Source of the DNA: Agromyces mariniharenae
GTDB taxonomy: Bacteria; Actinomycetota; Actinomycetes; Actinomycetales; Microbacteriaceae
DNA: 64,000 nucleotides
Reading direction: 5' to 3'
Assembly (NCBI RefSeq): GCF_008122505.1
Contig: NZ_VSSB01000002.1
Location: 868,001-932,000 of the forward strand
Position numbers and translations under genes: made by a program. Positions 48,519-59,597 of the stretch are shown here, piece by piece. The notes beneath the pieces are model-generated. The model was not told where the DNA came from. It did no database searches and worked only from the letters and a program-made list of their open reading frames with translations. Numbering within the stretch: the stretch's first letter is position 1; every line of letters begins with the position of its first letter.

Positions 48519-49771
48519 TCCGCTCCCGAGAGTCCGAGGTGAGCGCGCGTGCGGCGCATGGCGTCGGCCGAGAAGACGATGGTCTTCACGCCGTTCGACG
48601 GCGACGGCGCCGCGAGGAAGTCGTCGAGCGCGCGACCGAGGTCGGTCTCCACCCGATCGATCTCGACGCCGTCGTACGCGAGCATGAGCGCGGCCTCGTG
48701 GGCCTTGGAACCGCTGACGATCGCCACACGGCCGAGCGACGAGGCATCCGTGGGCCAGAAGTAGGAGGGGTCGCGCACGTCGGAGCCGATCGCGAACAGG
48801 ATCTGCTCGGTACCCGGCTCGATGCTGTCGACGTTGAGCTGGTAGCTGGCGGGGTTCTGCACGAGGACGAACTCGACGTCCTGGTCGCGCACCCGCACGC
48901 GCTCGCCGCGGCCGAAGACGGCCGGGATGGCGCTCAGCGCGTCGGCGGCGGTCGTCGGCGAGAACCGCTCCCCCAGCACCGCCTTCGCGGTGGCGTACGC
49001 GGCGGCCGCGTCGACGGCGTAGTGCGTGCCGCGGGCGGGCAGCCCGATGTCGACGGATGCCGCGCCGTCGCGCAGCACCGCGGACGCGCCGCTCGCCGAC
49101 TCCACCACCACGCCGGCCTCGGGCGCGAGGCGCTCGGGAGCCGTCTCGGTGTAGCCGAGGCCGCGCGGCGAGCGTCGGAGCACGTCGGCGGCGACACCGT
49201 AGCGATGCACGGCGACGCCCGGCGCGGTCGCCGCAGCGAGGCGCTCGAGGTACGCGTCGTCGGCGTTCACGACGACGGCCTCGTGGGCGCGCGCGGCGAT
49301 GCGGCCCAGCATGCCGGCGACCATCTCGGAGTCGTGGAAGCGGTCGATCTGGTCGACCATGACGTTGGTCAGCGCGACGACGCGCGCGTCGACCCCCTGC
49401 ATGACGAGCGCGCCGTGCCCCTCGTCCATCTCGAGCACGGCCACGTCGCCGGGTACTCGGCCCTGCCAGTCGGCTCGCTCGAGGAGCGCGGACGTGAGGC
49501 CCTGGCTGATGTTCGCGGTCGAGGGGTTCGTGAACACGTCGACGCCGTGCGCACGCAGGATCGCGACCAGCATCTTCGTGGTCGTCGACTTGCCGCTCGA
49601 ACCCGAGACCACCACGAGGCCCTGCGGGAAGCCCGAGAGCGTGCGCTTCAGGTACCCCGGCGCGATGCGGTTGACGACGAGGCCGGGAACAGCCGATCCG
49701 CCGCCGGGCTTGCGCAGCCGGGCGGCGAATCGGGTGAGCCTGCCGACGAGGATCGCCGGCGCGTAGCGCAC
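48515..49771 (-). CDS. murT: MurT-like Mur ligase without zinc ribbon
   Basis: The 418-residue protein is a Mur-ligase homologue with the P-loop VSGSSGKSTTTKML (about residues 56-69), the Mur middle domain (ALTNVMVDQIDRFHD), the MurT-specific LVQNPASYQLNVDSI and a C-terminal DUF1727 domain. Known MurT proteins have a four-cysteine zinc ribbon inserted in the middle domain; here the corresponding stretch (about 195-230) has no Cys, and neither has the rest of the protein. MurT activates the alpha-carboxyl of D-Glu in lipid II by phosphorylation for amidation. GTG 49771 lies 7 bases after the sigA stop, so murT-gatD are probably cotranscribed with sigA. Confidence 0.88.
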   Translation of the reverse strand: MRYAPAILVGRLTRFAARLRKPGGGSAVPGLVVNRIAPGYLKRTLSGFPQGLVVVSGSSGKSTTTKMLVAILRAHGVDVFTNPSTANISQGLTSALLERADWQGRVPGDVAVLEMDEGHGALVMQGVDARVVALTNVMVDQIDRFHDSEMVAGMLGRIAARAHEAVVVNADDAYLERLAAATAPGVAVHRYGVAADVLRRSPRGLGYTETAPERLAPEAGVVVESASGASAVLRDGAASVDIGLPARGTHYAVDAAAAYATAKAVLGERFSPTTAADALSAIPAVFGRGERVRVRDQDVEFVLVQNPASYQLNVDSIEPGTEQILFAIGSDVRDPSYFWPTDASSLGRVAIVSGSKAHEAALMLAYDGVEIDRVETDLGRALDDFLAAPSPSNGVKTIVFSADAMRRTRAHLGLSGAE

Positions 49772-49778
49772 CGCCGGC

Positions 49779-51227
<1,449 letters not shown>

Positions 51228-51549
51228 TCGTTTGAACCTCTCCTACCGTCGCGCGGCGCTTGCCCTCTCGGACGTTCGGCTCGTGCTGTCGGTCCGGTCG
51301 ATTTCGGACACTATGAGGACCCATGTCAAGTCCGCGTGAACCGGTGCGACGATCTCGCACCCGCAGACCAGAACGGGTCCTGCCTCTATTATACAGCCTG
51401 GCAGCCCGTCGAACTCGCGGACGCCCGCGCTCTTCTCCCCGCTCGTTGCAACGCCCTGCCTGCCCTGTGCATTCCCTTCGGGCCCGGGATTCCGCGGAAC
51501 TCCGGCCATCGCGCGGGCGCCCGCACGGCGCCGCGGCGGGATCGGAGGC
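51228..51549 (-). promoter_or_regulatory. sigA promoter and leader region
   Basis: This 322-base gap has no gene. On the - strand a perfect TATAAT (51393-51388) preceded by CTG is the best -10 in the window; no good -35 stands 16-18 bases before it. A transcript from here would have a leader of about 155 bases. The part near 51500 is GC-rich and probably holds the end of the PAC2 transcript. Confidence 0.55.
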
Positions 51550-52476
51550 TCAGCCGCCGAGCGGCGTGTCGTCGTCGCGCGTGCGGCGGTAGGCGAGGAA
51601 CTTCTCGAGCTCGGCCGCGATCTCGTCGGCCGACGGCAGCTCGCCGTCCTCATCGGTGAGGGGCGAGCGCAGCGTCGTCCCCTCCATGTACGAGTCGTGA
51701 CGCTCCTCGAGCGTGCCGACGAGCTTCGCGAGCTCGGCGTTCTCGGCGACCTGCTCGTCGATGCGGGCGACGAATTCCCGACCCTGCTCGCGCAGTGCGT
51801 CGGTCGGGAAGATGCGGCCGGTCGACGCGCTGATGGCCTCGAGCGCGGCGATCGCCGCCGTCGGGTACTCGGCGTCGGAGAGGTAGTGCGGCACGAGGAG
51901 CACGAAGCCCGTCGTGGGGTGCTCCTCCTGCTGCAGGCGGTACTCGACGAGATGCAGGGCGTTCGACGGCACCTCGGTCGTCGGCCGCCAGATCGACATG
52001 GCCTCGATGAGGTCGGTGCGGTTGCCGCTCACGGTCATGCCGATCGGGCGGGTGTGCGGCACGGGCATGGGGATCGAGTTGATCCAGGTCGTCGACGAGA
52101 CCTGGAACTCGTCGATGAGTCCGAGCACGGCGGCCCCGAACCGCTCCCACTGGAAGTCGGGCTCGTAGCCCGTGAGCATGAGGAACTGCTGGCCGATCTC
52201 GTCGCGTGCGAGGTCGAGGCTCAGCCGCGGCGGGCGGTAGTCGGCGAGGTGGTCGCCCTCGAACAGGATGATCGGACGCCGCGCCCGGTAGTCCAGCAGC
52301 TCGTCGGCGTCGAAGGTGGCGACGACGGTGGTGTCGAGGGTCGTGAGGAGGTACTCCGTCGTCTGCGCGACGGCCGAGCCCGCGTCGGCGAAGCCGGTCA
52401 GCCCCGCGATGAGCGGGAGTCCGGGCGGCACCTGGACGTCGGGATTGCGCTCGTAGAGGGAGCGTGGATCGCGCAT
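51550..52476 (-). CDS. PAC2-family (proteasome assembly chaperone-like) protein
   Basis: The 308-residue protein is a PAC2-family member (formerly DUF75), recognised by LIAGLTGFADAGSAVAQTTEYLL near the N-terminus, the FDADELLDYRARRP segment and the central PHTRPIGMTVSGNR and GFVLLVPHYLSDAEYP. The C-terminal 70 residues form a charged helix-rich tail. Actinobacterial members are conserved but without a proven role; any link to the Pup-proteasome is by homology with eukaryotic PAC2 only. ATG 52476 is divergent from pepA (89 bases apart), and sigA follows downstream. Confidence 0.9.
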   Translation of the reverse strand: MRDPRSLYERNPDVQVPPGLPLIAGLTGFADAGSAVAQTTEYLLTTLDTTVVATFDADELLDYRARRPIILFEGDHLADYRPPRLSLDLARDEIGQQFLMLTGYEPDFQWERFGAAVLGLIDEFQVSSTTWINSIPMPVPHTRPIGMTVSGNRTDLIEAMSIWRPTTEVPSNALHLVEYRLQQEEHPTTGFVLLVPHYLSDAEYPTAAIAALEAISASTGRIFPTDALREQGREFVARIDEQVAENAELAKLVGTLEERHDSYMEGTTLRSPLTDEDGELPSADEIAAELEKFLAYRRTRDDDTPLGG

Positions 52477-52564
52477 GCCTCCAGCCTAACGACGGCCCGG
52501 AGGGCGCCCGGCGGTCGCCGCGCGCGTCGGATGATGCCGAGAGCGAACACGTACGATCGGCTGC

Positions 52565-54037
52565 ATGAACCTCCCCGTGCTCTCCGTCTCCCCCGCCCCC
52601 GCCGCCGAGTCCCGCGCCGACGCCGTGCTGCTCGCCGCGAGGAGCGGCGCCGACGGCGCCGAGCTGCTCGCGGTCGACGGGTTCGGGTGGGTGCCCGCCG
52701 CGCTGGCGGCGCTCGGCGCGAAGGGCACGGCCGAGGAGGTCGTCAAGGTCCCCGGTCCCGAGGGCGGGCCGCGCCTGGTCGTCGTGGTGGGCACGGGCGA
52801 CGCAGCGGATGCCGCGGCGCTCCGCCTCGCGGCCGGCAGCGCGGTGCGACAGCTCACCGGCGTGGCGACCCTCGCCGTCGCGATCCCGGCCGACGACGCC
52901 GAGGACGCCGCGGCGATCCTCGAGGGTGCGGCGCTCGGCGCCTACGCCTACACCAACTACAAGGCGAAGCCGAAGGCGCCCGTCGAGGAGATCACGCTGC
53001 ACTCCTCGCTCGACGCCGATGCCGTCGGGCTCGACCGGGTCCGCGCCGTGACGGCGGCGGTCGCGCGCACCAAGGACCTCGTCAACACGTCGCCCGCCGA
53101 GCTCTTCCCCGCGCGCCTGGCCGAACTCGCCGTCGAAGCGGCGAGCGGTGCCGGCGTCGCGGCGAAGGTCTGGGACGAGGAGGCCCTCGCCGCCGACGGC
53201 TTCGGCGGCATCCTCGCCGTCGGGCAGGGCTCGAGCCGCGGGCCGAGGCTCGTGCGCCTCGAATACGCGCCGGCCGGGGCATCCGTGCACCTCGCGCTCG
53301 TCGGCAAGGGCATCACGTTCGACTCGGGCGGGCTCTCGATCAAGCCCATGGCGTCGATGGTGGGCATGAAGACCGACATGGCCGGCGCGGCGGCGGTGCT
53401 CTCGGCCATCGTCGCGCTCGCGGAGCTGCAGGTGCCCGTGCGCGTGACCGGATGGCTCTGCCTCGCCGAGAACCTGCCGTCCGGCACCGCCGTGCGGCCC
53501 AACGACGTGCTGCGGATCCACGGCGGCACGACGGTCGAGGTGCTGAACACCGACGCGGAGGGGCGCCTCGTGCTCGCCGACGGGCTCGTCGCGGCAAGCG
53601 AGGAGCAGCCCGACGCCATCGTCGACGTCGCGACCCTGACGGGTGCGCAGGTCGTGGCGCTCGGCCACCGGATCGCCGGGCTGATGGGCGACGACGAGCT
53701 CGTCGCGACGGTCCGCGCCGCAGCCGACGCGGTCGCGGAACCCACCTGGCCCATGCCGCTCCCAGCCGACCTGCTCGCCCTCCTCAAGTCCGACGTCGCC
53801 GACCTCGCGAACACCAAGCTCGGTCAGACCGTTCCGGGAATGCTCCTGGCGGGCGTCTTCCTGCGCGAGTTCGTCGGCACGCGGGAGGACTCCGAGGAGC
53901 GGATCCCGTGGGCGCACCTCGACATCGCGGGGCCCTCGAACAACGCCGGAGGGCCCTGGGGATTCACCGGCAGCGGCGCCACCGGAGCCGCCGTCCGCAC
54001 GCTCGTCAAGCTGGGCGAGCAGCTCGCCGAAGGGTAG
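52565..54037 (+). CDS. pepA: Leucyl aminopeptidase (M17)
   Basis: The 490-residue protein is an M17 zinc aminopeptidase. The catalytic domain carries LVGKGITFDSGGLSIKP, MKTDMAGAAAVL and the signature NTDAEGRLVLADGL, with the Lys, Arg and metal-binding Asp/Glu residues all present. The N-terminal macro-like domain is less conserved. It forms hexamers in the cytoplasm and removes N-terminal residues from peptides. The neighbours lpd-sucB-lipB-lipA repeat the mycobacterial order pepB-dlaT-lipB-lipA. ATG 52565 has no strong ribosome binding site. Confidence 0.95.
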   Translation: MNLPVLSVSPAPAAESRADAVLLAARSGADGAELLAVDGFGWVPAALAALGAKGTAEEVVKVPGPEGGPRLVVVVGTGDAADAAALRLAAGSAVRQLTGVATLAVAIPADDAEDAAAILEGAALGAYAYTNYKAKPKAPVEEITLHSSLDADAVGLDRVRAVTAAVARTKDLVNTSPAELFPARLAELAVEAASGAGVAAKVWDEEALAADGFGGILAVGQGSSRGPRLVRLEYAPAGASVHLALVGKGITFDSGGLSIKPMASMVGMKTDMAGAAAVLSAIVALAELQVPVRVTGWLCLAENLPSGTAVRPNDVLRIHGGTTVEVLNTDAEGRLVLADGLVAASEEQPDAIVDVATLTGAQVVALGHRIAGLMGDDELVATVRAAADAVAEPTWPMPLPADLLALLKSDVADLANTKLGQTVPGMLLAGVFLREFVGTREDSEERIPWAHLDIAGPSNNAGGPWGFTGSGATGAAVRTLVKLGEQLAEG

Positions 54038-54134
54038 TAGGGTGCTATGGGCGAGATCGTCGCCCAGCACCCTGCCCCCGATCACCTACCGGGGTCAGAC
54101 CGTGTCGCAGATCGATGCGCAAGGGAGATTGCGG

Positions 54135-55508
54135 TTGTCCGAGCAGAACTTCGACATTGTCATCCTCGGAGGCGGCAGCGGAGGGTACGCAGCGGCGCTG
54201 CGGGCCGTCGAGCTGGGCTTCACCGTCGGCCTGATCGAGAAGGACAAGCTCGGAGGCACGTGTCTCCACCGCGGCTGCATCCCGACGAAGGCGCTGCTGC
54301 ACGCCGCCGAGATCGCCGACAACTCGCGTGAGTCGGCCCGCTTCGGCGTCCGCTCGACCTTCGAGGGCATCGACGTCCCCGCCGTGACGCAGTACCGCCA
54401 GAGCATCGTCGCCAGCAAGTTCAAGGGCCTGCAGGGCCTCGTCAAGGCCCGCGGCATCACCGTGATCGAGGGCGAGGGCCGCCTCGTCGCCGCCAACGCC
54501 GTGCAGGTCGGCGACGACCGCATCGTCGGCAAGAACGTCATCCTCGCGACCGGCTCGTACTCGCGTTCGCTCCCCGGCCTCGAGATCGGCGGCCGCGTGA
54601 TCACCAGCGAGCAGGCGCTCGAGCTCGACTTCGTGCCCGGCAAGGTCGCCGTGCTCGGCGGCGGCGTCATCGGGGTCGAGTTCGCGAGCGTCTGGAAGTC
54701 GTTCGGCGCCGAGGTCACCATCATCGAGGCGCTCCCCCACCTCGTGCCCAACGAGGAGGAGTCGGTCTCGAAGCAGCTCGAGCGCGCGTTCCGCAAGCGC
54801 GGCATCGACTACAAGCTCGGCGTGCGCTTCCAGGGCGTGACGCAGAACGACCAGGGCGTCGTCGTGACGCTCGAGAACGGCGAGACCGTCGAGGCCGAGC
54901 TGCTGCTCGTCGCCGTCGGCCGCGGCCCCGCGACGCAGGGCCTCGGCTACGAAGAGGTCGGCGTCACGATGGACCGCGGATTCGTCATCACGAACGAGCG
55001 CCTCGCGACCAACCTGCCGAACGTCTACGCCGTCGGCGACATCGTCCCCGGCCTCCAGCTCGCGCACCGCGGCTTCCAGCAGGGCATCTTCGTCGCGGAG
55101 GAGATCGCGGGCCTCAACCCGATCGTCGTCGAGGACGTCAACATCCCCAAGGTCACGTACTGCGAGCCCGAGGTGGCCTCGATCGGCTACACCGAGGCGC
55201 GCGCCGCCGAGAAGTTCGGCGCCGACCAGGTCTCGTCGTACGAGTACAACCTCGCCGGCAACGGCAAGAGCCACATCCTCGAGACGAGCGGCTCGATCAA
55301 GGTGGTGCGCGTGAACGACGGTCCCGTGGTCGGCGTGCACATGATCGGCGCCCGCGTCGGCGAGCTGATCGGCGAGGCCCAGCTCGCCGTGAACTGGGAG
55401 GCGTACCCCGAGGACATCGCCCCGTTCATCCACGCCCACCCGACCCAGAACGAGGCGCTGGGCGAGGCGTTCCTCAAGCTCGCCGGCAAGCCGCTGCACG
55501 CGCTCTGA
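54135..55508 (+). CDS. lpd: Dihydrolipoyl dehydrogenase
   Basis: The 457-residue flavoprotein starts at TTG 54135 (SEQNFDIVILGGGSGGY), which has AAGGGAG 7 bases upstream; upstream in-frame codons lack family similarity. The redox disulphide is in GGTCLHRGCIPTKA, the NAD site is GGGVIGVEFAS, the second FAD motif is YAVGDIVPG, and the catalytic His-Glu is in HAHPTQNEALGEAF. It is the E3 of 2-oxo acid dehydrogenase complexes and probably serves the SucB encoded 66 bases downstream. A CTCCCCC motif (54732) encodes ALPHL. Confidence 0.96.
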   Translation: MSEQNFDIVILGGGSGGYAAALRAVELGFTVGLIEKDKLGGTCLHRGCIPTKALLHAAEIADNSRESARFGVRSTFEGIDVPAVTQYRQSIVASKFKGLQGLVKARGITVIEGEGRLVAANAVQVGDDRIVGKNVILATGSYSRSLPGLEIGGRVITSEQALELDFVPGKVAVLGGGVIGVEFASVWKSFGAEVTIIEALPHLVPNEEESVSKQLERAFRKRGIDYKLGVRFQGVTQNDQGVVVTLENGETVEAELLLVAVGRGPATQGLGYEEVGVTMDRGFVITNERLATNLPNVYAVGDIVPGLQLAHRGFQQGIFVAEEIAGLNPIVVEDVNIPKVTYCEPEVASIGYTEARAAEKFGADQVSSYEYNLAGNGKSHILETSGSIKVVRVNDGPVVGVHMIGARVGELIGEAQLAVNWEAYPEDIAPFIHAHPTQNEALGEAFLKLAGKPLHAL

Positions 55509-55574
55509 GCCCGCGCCCGCGAACACGACTGCAATAAGCTAGAAAGCGTCACACGCTGTGAAGGAGACAAGCGC

Positions 55575-57161
55575 ATGAGCGAATCCGTCAGCCTCCCGGC
55601 ACTCGGTGAGAGTGTCACGGAGGGCACGGTCACCCGATGGCTGAAGAACGTCGGCGACCGTGTGGAGGTCGACGAACCGCTGCTCGAGGTGTCGACCGAC
55701 AAGGTCGACACGGAGATCCCGTCGCCGGTGGCCGGCGTCATCGAGGCGATCCTCGTCCAGGAGGACGAGACCGTCGAGGTCGGCACGCCGCTGGTCACGA
55801 TCGGCGACGGATCCGGCGCCGCGGCGCCCGCCGAGGCGGCGCCTGCTGCCGAGGCCGCGCCCGCTCCCGAGGCGGCCCCGGCCGCTCCGGCTCCTGCCGC
55901 CGAGGCCGCGCCCGCCGCCGAGCCGGCTGCCGCACCCGCACCCGCACCCGCACCCGAGGCTGCGCCGGCTCCGGCCCCCGAGGCCGCTCCGGCGCCTGCG
56001 CCCGCGCCCGCCCCCGAGGCCGCGCCTGCCGCCGCTCCGGCTCCTCCGGCACCCGCCCCGCAGGCGGCACCCGCCCCGCAGGCGGCACCCGCCGCGCCGG
56101 CCGCAACTCCGGCGCCCGCCGCGCCGGCCCCCGAGGCCGCTCCGGCCGCACCCGCGCCCGCTCCGCAGGCGGCGCCCGCGGCCCCCGCCGCTGCTCCGGC
56201 ACCGGCTGCCGCTCCGGCGGCTCCCGCAGTCGAGGCTGCGCCGTCGGGTGCGCACGCCGGCCCCAGCGGCTACGTGACGCCGATCGTGCGCAAGCTCGCC
56301 AACGAGCAGGGCGTCGACCTCGCCAGCGTGACCGGCACGGGCGTCGGCGGGCGCATCCGCAAGCAGGACGTGCTGACCGCCGGCCAGGCGCCGTCGGCCG
56401 AGGCTCCCGCCGCGGCACCCGCCCGCACGCCGCTCGAGACGTCGCCGCTGCGCGGCACCACGGTGCCGATGACCCGCCTGCGCAAGGTGGTCGCCGAGCG
56501 CGCCGTCGTCTCGATGACGTCGACCGCGCAGCTGACCACCGTCGTCGAGGTCGACGTGACGCGTGTGGCGCGCCTCCGCGACCGCGTCAAGGGCGACTTC
56601 CTCGAGAAGACCGGCAACAAGCTGTCCTTCCTGCCGTTCTTCGCGATGGCCGCCGCCGAGGCGCTCAAGGCCTACCCGATCGTCAACTCGACGGTCGACG
56701 GCGAGAGCATCGTCTACCCGTCGACGGAGAACATGAGCATCGCGGTCGACACCGAGCGCGGGCTGCTGACGCCGGTCATCCGCGACGCGGGCGAGCTCAA
56801 CATCGCCCAGCTCGCCGCGCAGATCGCCGACCTGGCCGACCGCACGCGCAACAACCAGCTGAAGCCCGACGAGCTCTCGGGCGGCACGTTCACGCTGACC
56901 AACACCGGTTCGCGCGGCGCGCTGTTCGACACGCCGGTCGTGTTCCTGCCGCAGTCGGCCATCCTCGGCACCGGCATCGTGGTGAAGCGCCCCGTCGTCG
57001 TGAAGCAGGACGGGGAGGACGCGATCGCGATCCGCTCGATGGTCTACCTGGCCCTGTCGTACGACCACCGCATCATCGACGGTGCCGACGCCGCCCGCTT
57101 CCTGACCGCGGTCAAGGAGCGCCTCGAGGAGGGCGACTTCCAGTCGTCGCTCGGCATCTAG
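55575..57161 (+). CDS. sucB: Dihydrolipoamide acyltransferase E2 (2-oxo acid dehydrogenase complex)
   Basis: The 528-residue E2 has a lipoyl domain (residues 1-80; lipoyl Lys in STDKVDTEI) and a linker of about 150 residues made almost only of Ala, Pro and some Glu and Gln. The E3-binding domain ([19 protein letters not shown], about 235-270) is followed by the catalytic domain with [15 protein letters not shown]. In actinobacteria this E2 is shared between pyruvate and 2-oxoglutarate dehydrogenases, so the sucB name is conventional. Downstream lipB-lipA make its lipoyl group. Its TAG overlaps the stop of the convergent pseudokinase gene through CTAG (57158-57161). Confidence 0.94.
   Translation: MSESVSLPALGESVTEGTVTRWLKNVGDRVEVDEPLLEVSTDKVDTEIPSPVAGVIEAILVQEDETVEVGTPLVTIGDGSGAAAPAEAAPAAEAAPAPEAAPAAPAPAAEAAPAAEPAAAPAPAPAPEAAPAPAPEAAPAPAPAPAPEAAPAAAPAPPAPAPQAAPAPQAAPAAPAATPAPAAPAPEAAPAAPAPAPQAAPAAPAAAPAPAAAPAAPAVEAAPSGAHAGPSGYVTPIVRKLANEQGVDLASVTGTGVGGRIRKQDVLTAGQAPSAEAPAAAPARTPLETSPLRGTTVPMTRLRKVVAERAVVSMTSTAQLTTVVEVDVTRVARLRDRVKGDFLEKTGNKLSFLPFFAMAAAEALKAYPIVNSTVDGESIVYPSTENMSIAVDTERGLLTPVIRDAGELNIAQLAAQIADLADRTRNNQLKPDELSGGTFTLTNTGSRGALFDTPVVFLPQSAILGTGIVVKRPVVVKQDGEDAIAIRSMVYLALSYDHRIIDGADAARFLTAVKERLEEGDFQSSLGI
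55810..56250 (+). repeat. Ala-Pro linker repeats in sucB
   Basis: Short in-frame repeats of codons for [16 protein letters not shown] and PAAPA type units build the flexible linker between the lipoyl and E3-binding domains. Locally the DNA repeats the unit GCACCC in tandem (near 55930). Slippage could change the linker length between strains. Confidence 0.75.
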
Positions 57162-58834
57162 TCGAACACCTCGCGCAAGCGCCAACCGGCCTCGCCCCTC
57201 ACCATGAGGAGCGAGGCCGGTTCGCGTTCGGGGGTCGCTCGGGCGCGCACCAGCACGGCGCCGCCCATCTCGGCCACGACCTCGACGGTGGCCGGGTCGA
57301 ACTCCGTCTGCGGAAGCGCCTCGCCGTCGCGTGCGGCGACCAGGGCGGCTCGATCCGACGCCTCGATCGCCGAGCCCGGCTGCACGACCGTGCCCAGGCA
57401 GGCGAGGTCGAGTGCCGCGAAGCACTCCGCGCGTCGACCGAGCAGGTCGCGTGCGGCGGCCACGACGCCGTCGGGAGGGCTCTCGCCGAGATCGTCCACC
57501 GACGATGGCGGTGCGGCGGCCTCGGTCTCGGGAGTCCCCGACGGTTCCTCGGCCGGACCGTCGGCCCTCCGCTCCCCGATCACAGGATCCTCGCCCGCGA
57601 CCGGCTCCCCCGCTGAGCCGCCAGACGCTTCAGCCACACGGCCGCCGTCGGCGCCGGCGGGCGGCACGAGCGTGAGCATCGTCACGAGCGTTGCCCCGCC
57701 CAGCAGCGCACCCACGGCGACCGCTCGGCCGCGGGCTCGGATGAGGCCCGTGAGGCGTTTCCGACCGTCCGCTACCCGGTCGACGTCGGCCGCCGCGGCG
57801 AACTGCTCGATGACGCCCTCGGGCGCCTGGGCGAGCGCGAGCCACCGCCGCAATCCGGTGCCGACCATCCCGCCTGCTGTCCGGGGCGCCGCCGCCGCCA
57901 TCGTTGCTCCAGCACGCTCCTCCTCCGTCAGGGGAACGGTCGGCGGCATCACTCGGCCGGGCAGCCGGCGCGGGCTCGCCGCAGTGGCGACCTCCCGCAC
58001 GGGCTCGGGCGTCGCCAGTTCGAACAGTCGACGCTCGAGCTCGGCCTCGCACGGCGCGAACGGACGGACGGCGAGCCGCGCGCGAACGAGCTCGATCGCC
58101 TCGCCGAGCGCACCGGGCGGCATCACGGCGGCGGCCACGTCCTCGACGAGATCGGCCAGGCGCTCGTGGGCGACGCGACGGAGCGCCGTGCGTTCGGCGC
58201 CGTGGTCGGACATGCGCCGCAGGGCGCCGAGCCCCAGGAGGCGCGGACGACCGGCGTCGTCGAAGACGATGTCGCTCACGGCGAGGCGCGTGTGCGCGTA
58301 CCCCCGCGAAGCGAGGTCGCCGACGGCGACCACGATCGGCGCGAGGATCGTGACGGCCTCCCCGGCAGTGATCGTGCGAGCAGAGAGCGTCCGCGCGAGC
58401 GAGCCGCCGCCGAGCCGCTCCACCACGACGCAGCAGCGCCCGTCGGGCAGCGTCGCCACGTCGTGGAGCCGCGGGAGCGCGCCCGCGGCATCCGTCGACA
58501 TCGCCTCGAGCTCGCACGCGATCGCGGCGTCGTCGGCCTCGGCGTCGTAGACGCGGAGAACCACGAGCGCCGGCACGCCGTGCGCTCCACCTGCGACACC
58601 GGTCGAACCACCTGCGACATCGGTCGACCGGCCCGCGGGCTCGCCGCCGTCGCGGCCGGTCGGCACGGGCCGACCGACCGCAGCGAGGTAGACGTCGGCC
58701 CGATCGCCCGACGCGATGCGGCGGATCAGCCGGTAGCCCACGAGCCTGCCGTCGAGGGGTGCCGCGTCGACGATGCGATCGCTCGATTCGCGGATGCGCT
58801 CGGTGCGGCGCTCGCGGCGCGATCGACGGCTCAT
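57158..58834 (-). CDS. Membrane-anchored pseudokinase-like protein
   Basis: The 558-residue protein has a protein-kinase-like N-terminal domain (about 30-270), one membrane helix (about 371-390), a Pro/Glu/Ser-rich stretch and a C-terminal extracellular domain of about 110 residues. Kinase landmarks have decayed: the Gly-loop is [12 protein letters not shown], the ATP-binding Lys is Arg94 (VVLRVYD), [12 protein letters not shown] (181-192) replaces HRDLKxxN, and GLG (201-203) replaces DFG. Catalysis is thus unlikely. The plan resembles PknB-type sensors, suggesting a scaffold or signal-binding role. ATG 58834 lacks a ribosome binding site; ATG 58933 is an alternative start. It lies between sucB and lipB. 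Confidence 0.8.
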   Translation of the reverse strand: MSRRSRRERRTERIRESSDRIVDAAPLDGRLVGYRLIRRIASGDRADVYLAAVGRPVPTGRDGGEPAGRSTDVAGGSTGVAGGAHGVPALVVLRVYDAEADDAAIACELEAMSTDAAGALPRLHDVATLPDGRCCVVVERLGGGSLARTLSARTITAGEAVTILAPIVVAVGDLASRGYAHTRLAVSDIVFDDAGRPRLLGLGALRRMSDHGAERTALRRVAHERLADLVEDVAAAVMPPGALGEAIELVRARLAVRPFAPCEAELERRLFELATPEPVREVATAASPRRLPGRVMPPTVPLTEEERAGATMAAAAPRTAGGMVGTGLRRWLALAQAPEGVIEQFAAAADVDRVADGRKRLTGLIRARGRAVAVGALLGGATLVTMLTLVPPAGADGGRVAEASGGSAGEPVAGEDPVIGERRADGPAEEPSGTPETEAAAPPSSVDDLGESPPDGVVAAARDLLGRRAECFAALDLACLGTVVQPGSAIEASDRAALVAARDGEALPQTEFDPATVEVVAEMGGAVLVRARATPEREPASLLMVRGEAGWRLREVFD

Positions 58835-58955
58835 GCTGAAAGGATGCCGCGCCGGACGGACGTCGACCGGCCGCAGGAACCGCACGTCGGCGCCCACGAC
58901 ACGGCAGGTCGTGTGGAGGACGAGTCGCGCCATCCGCCCGCCTAGACTGGAGGGC

Positions 58956-59597
58956 ATGCTCGACTTCGTCGTCGCGGGGCTAAGCGCCAACTCCGTGCCG
59001 TACATCGAGGGTCTCGACCTTCAGCGCGCCGTCCATCGCGCGGTCGTCAGGGGCGAACGCCCCGACACCGTCATCCTCCTGGAACACCCCTCCGTCTACA
59101 CCGCCGGCAAGCGCACTGCGCCCGACGAGCGGCCGACCGACGGAACACCCGTCATCGACGTCGACCGCGGTGGAAAGATCACCTGGCACGGTCCGGGCCA
59201 GCTCGTCGGCTACCCGATCCTCCGGCTCGCCGAGCCGGTCGACGTGGTCGGCTACGTGCGCCGGGTGGAGGGCATCCTCATCGACGTGCTCGCCGAGCTC
59301 GGCGTCGACGGCCGTCGCGTCGACGGACGCTCGGGCGTCTGGGTCGGCGAAACCGGCCGCGAGAACAAGATCGCCGCCATCGGGATCCGCGTCGCCGACG
59401 GCGTCACGATGCACGGGTTCGCGCTCAACTGCTCGAACTCGCTCGAGCCCTACGGGAAGATCGTGGCCTGCGGCATCCGCGACGCCGGCGTGACCACCAT
59501 CACGCGCGAGCTCGGGTACGAGGTCACCCCCGAGGACCTGGTCGACCCCATCACGCGTCGGTTCCGCGCCGAGGCCGAGGCGGCGGTCGCCGCATGA
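58956..59597 (+). CDS. lipB: Octanoyltransferase (lipoate biosynthesis)
   Basis: The 213-residue protein has the LipB motifs: [21 protein letters not shown] (about residues 68-88, octanoyl-ACP site), [11 protein letters not shown] with the catalytic Lys, and [21 protein letters not shown] with the nucleophilic Cys region. It moves octanoate from acyl carrier protein to the apo lipoyl domains of E2 (sucB next door) or GcvH. ATG 58956 follows GGAGG very closely, and TAGACT lies 14 bases upstream, so a very short leader is possible. The stop overlaps lipA by four bases. Confidence 0.95.
   Translation: MLDFVVAGLSANSVPYIEGLDLQRAVHRAVVRGERPDTVILLEHPSVYTAGKRTAPDERPTDGTPVIDVDRGGKITWHGPGQLVGYPILRLAEPVDVVGYVRRVEGILIDVLAELGVDGRRVDGRSGVWVGETGRENKIAAIGIRVADGVTMHGFALNCSNSLEPYGKIVACGIRDAGVTTITRELGYEVTPEDLVDPITRRFRAEAEAAVAA

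Noticed and set aside
51300..51335. TTGACA on the - strand in the sigA leader as the sigA -35 element
   Set aside because: It lies downstream of the good TATAAT and has no -10-like hexamer 16-18 bases after it.
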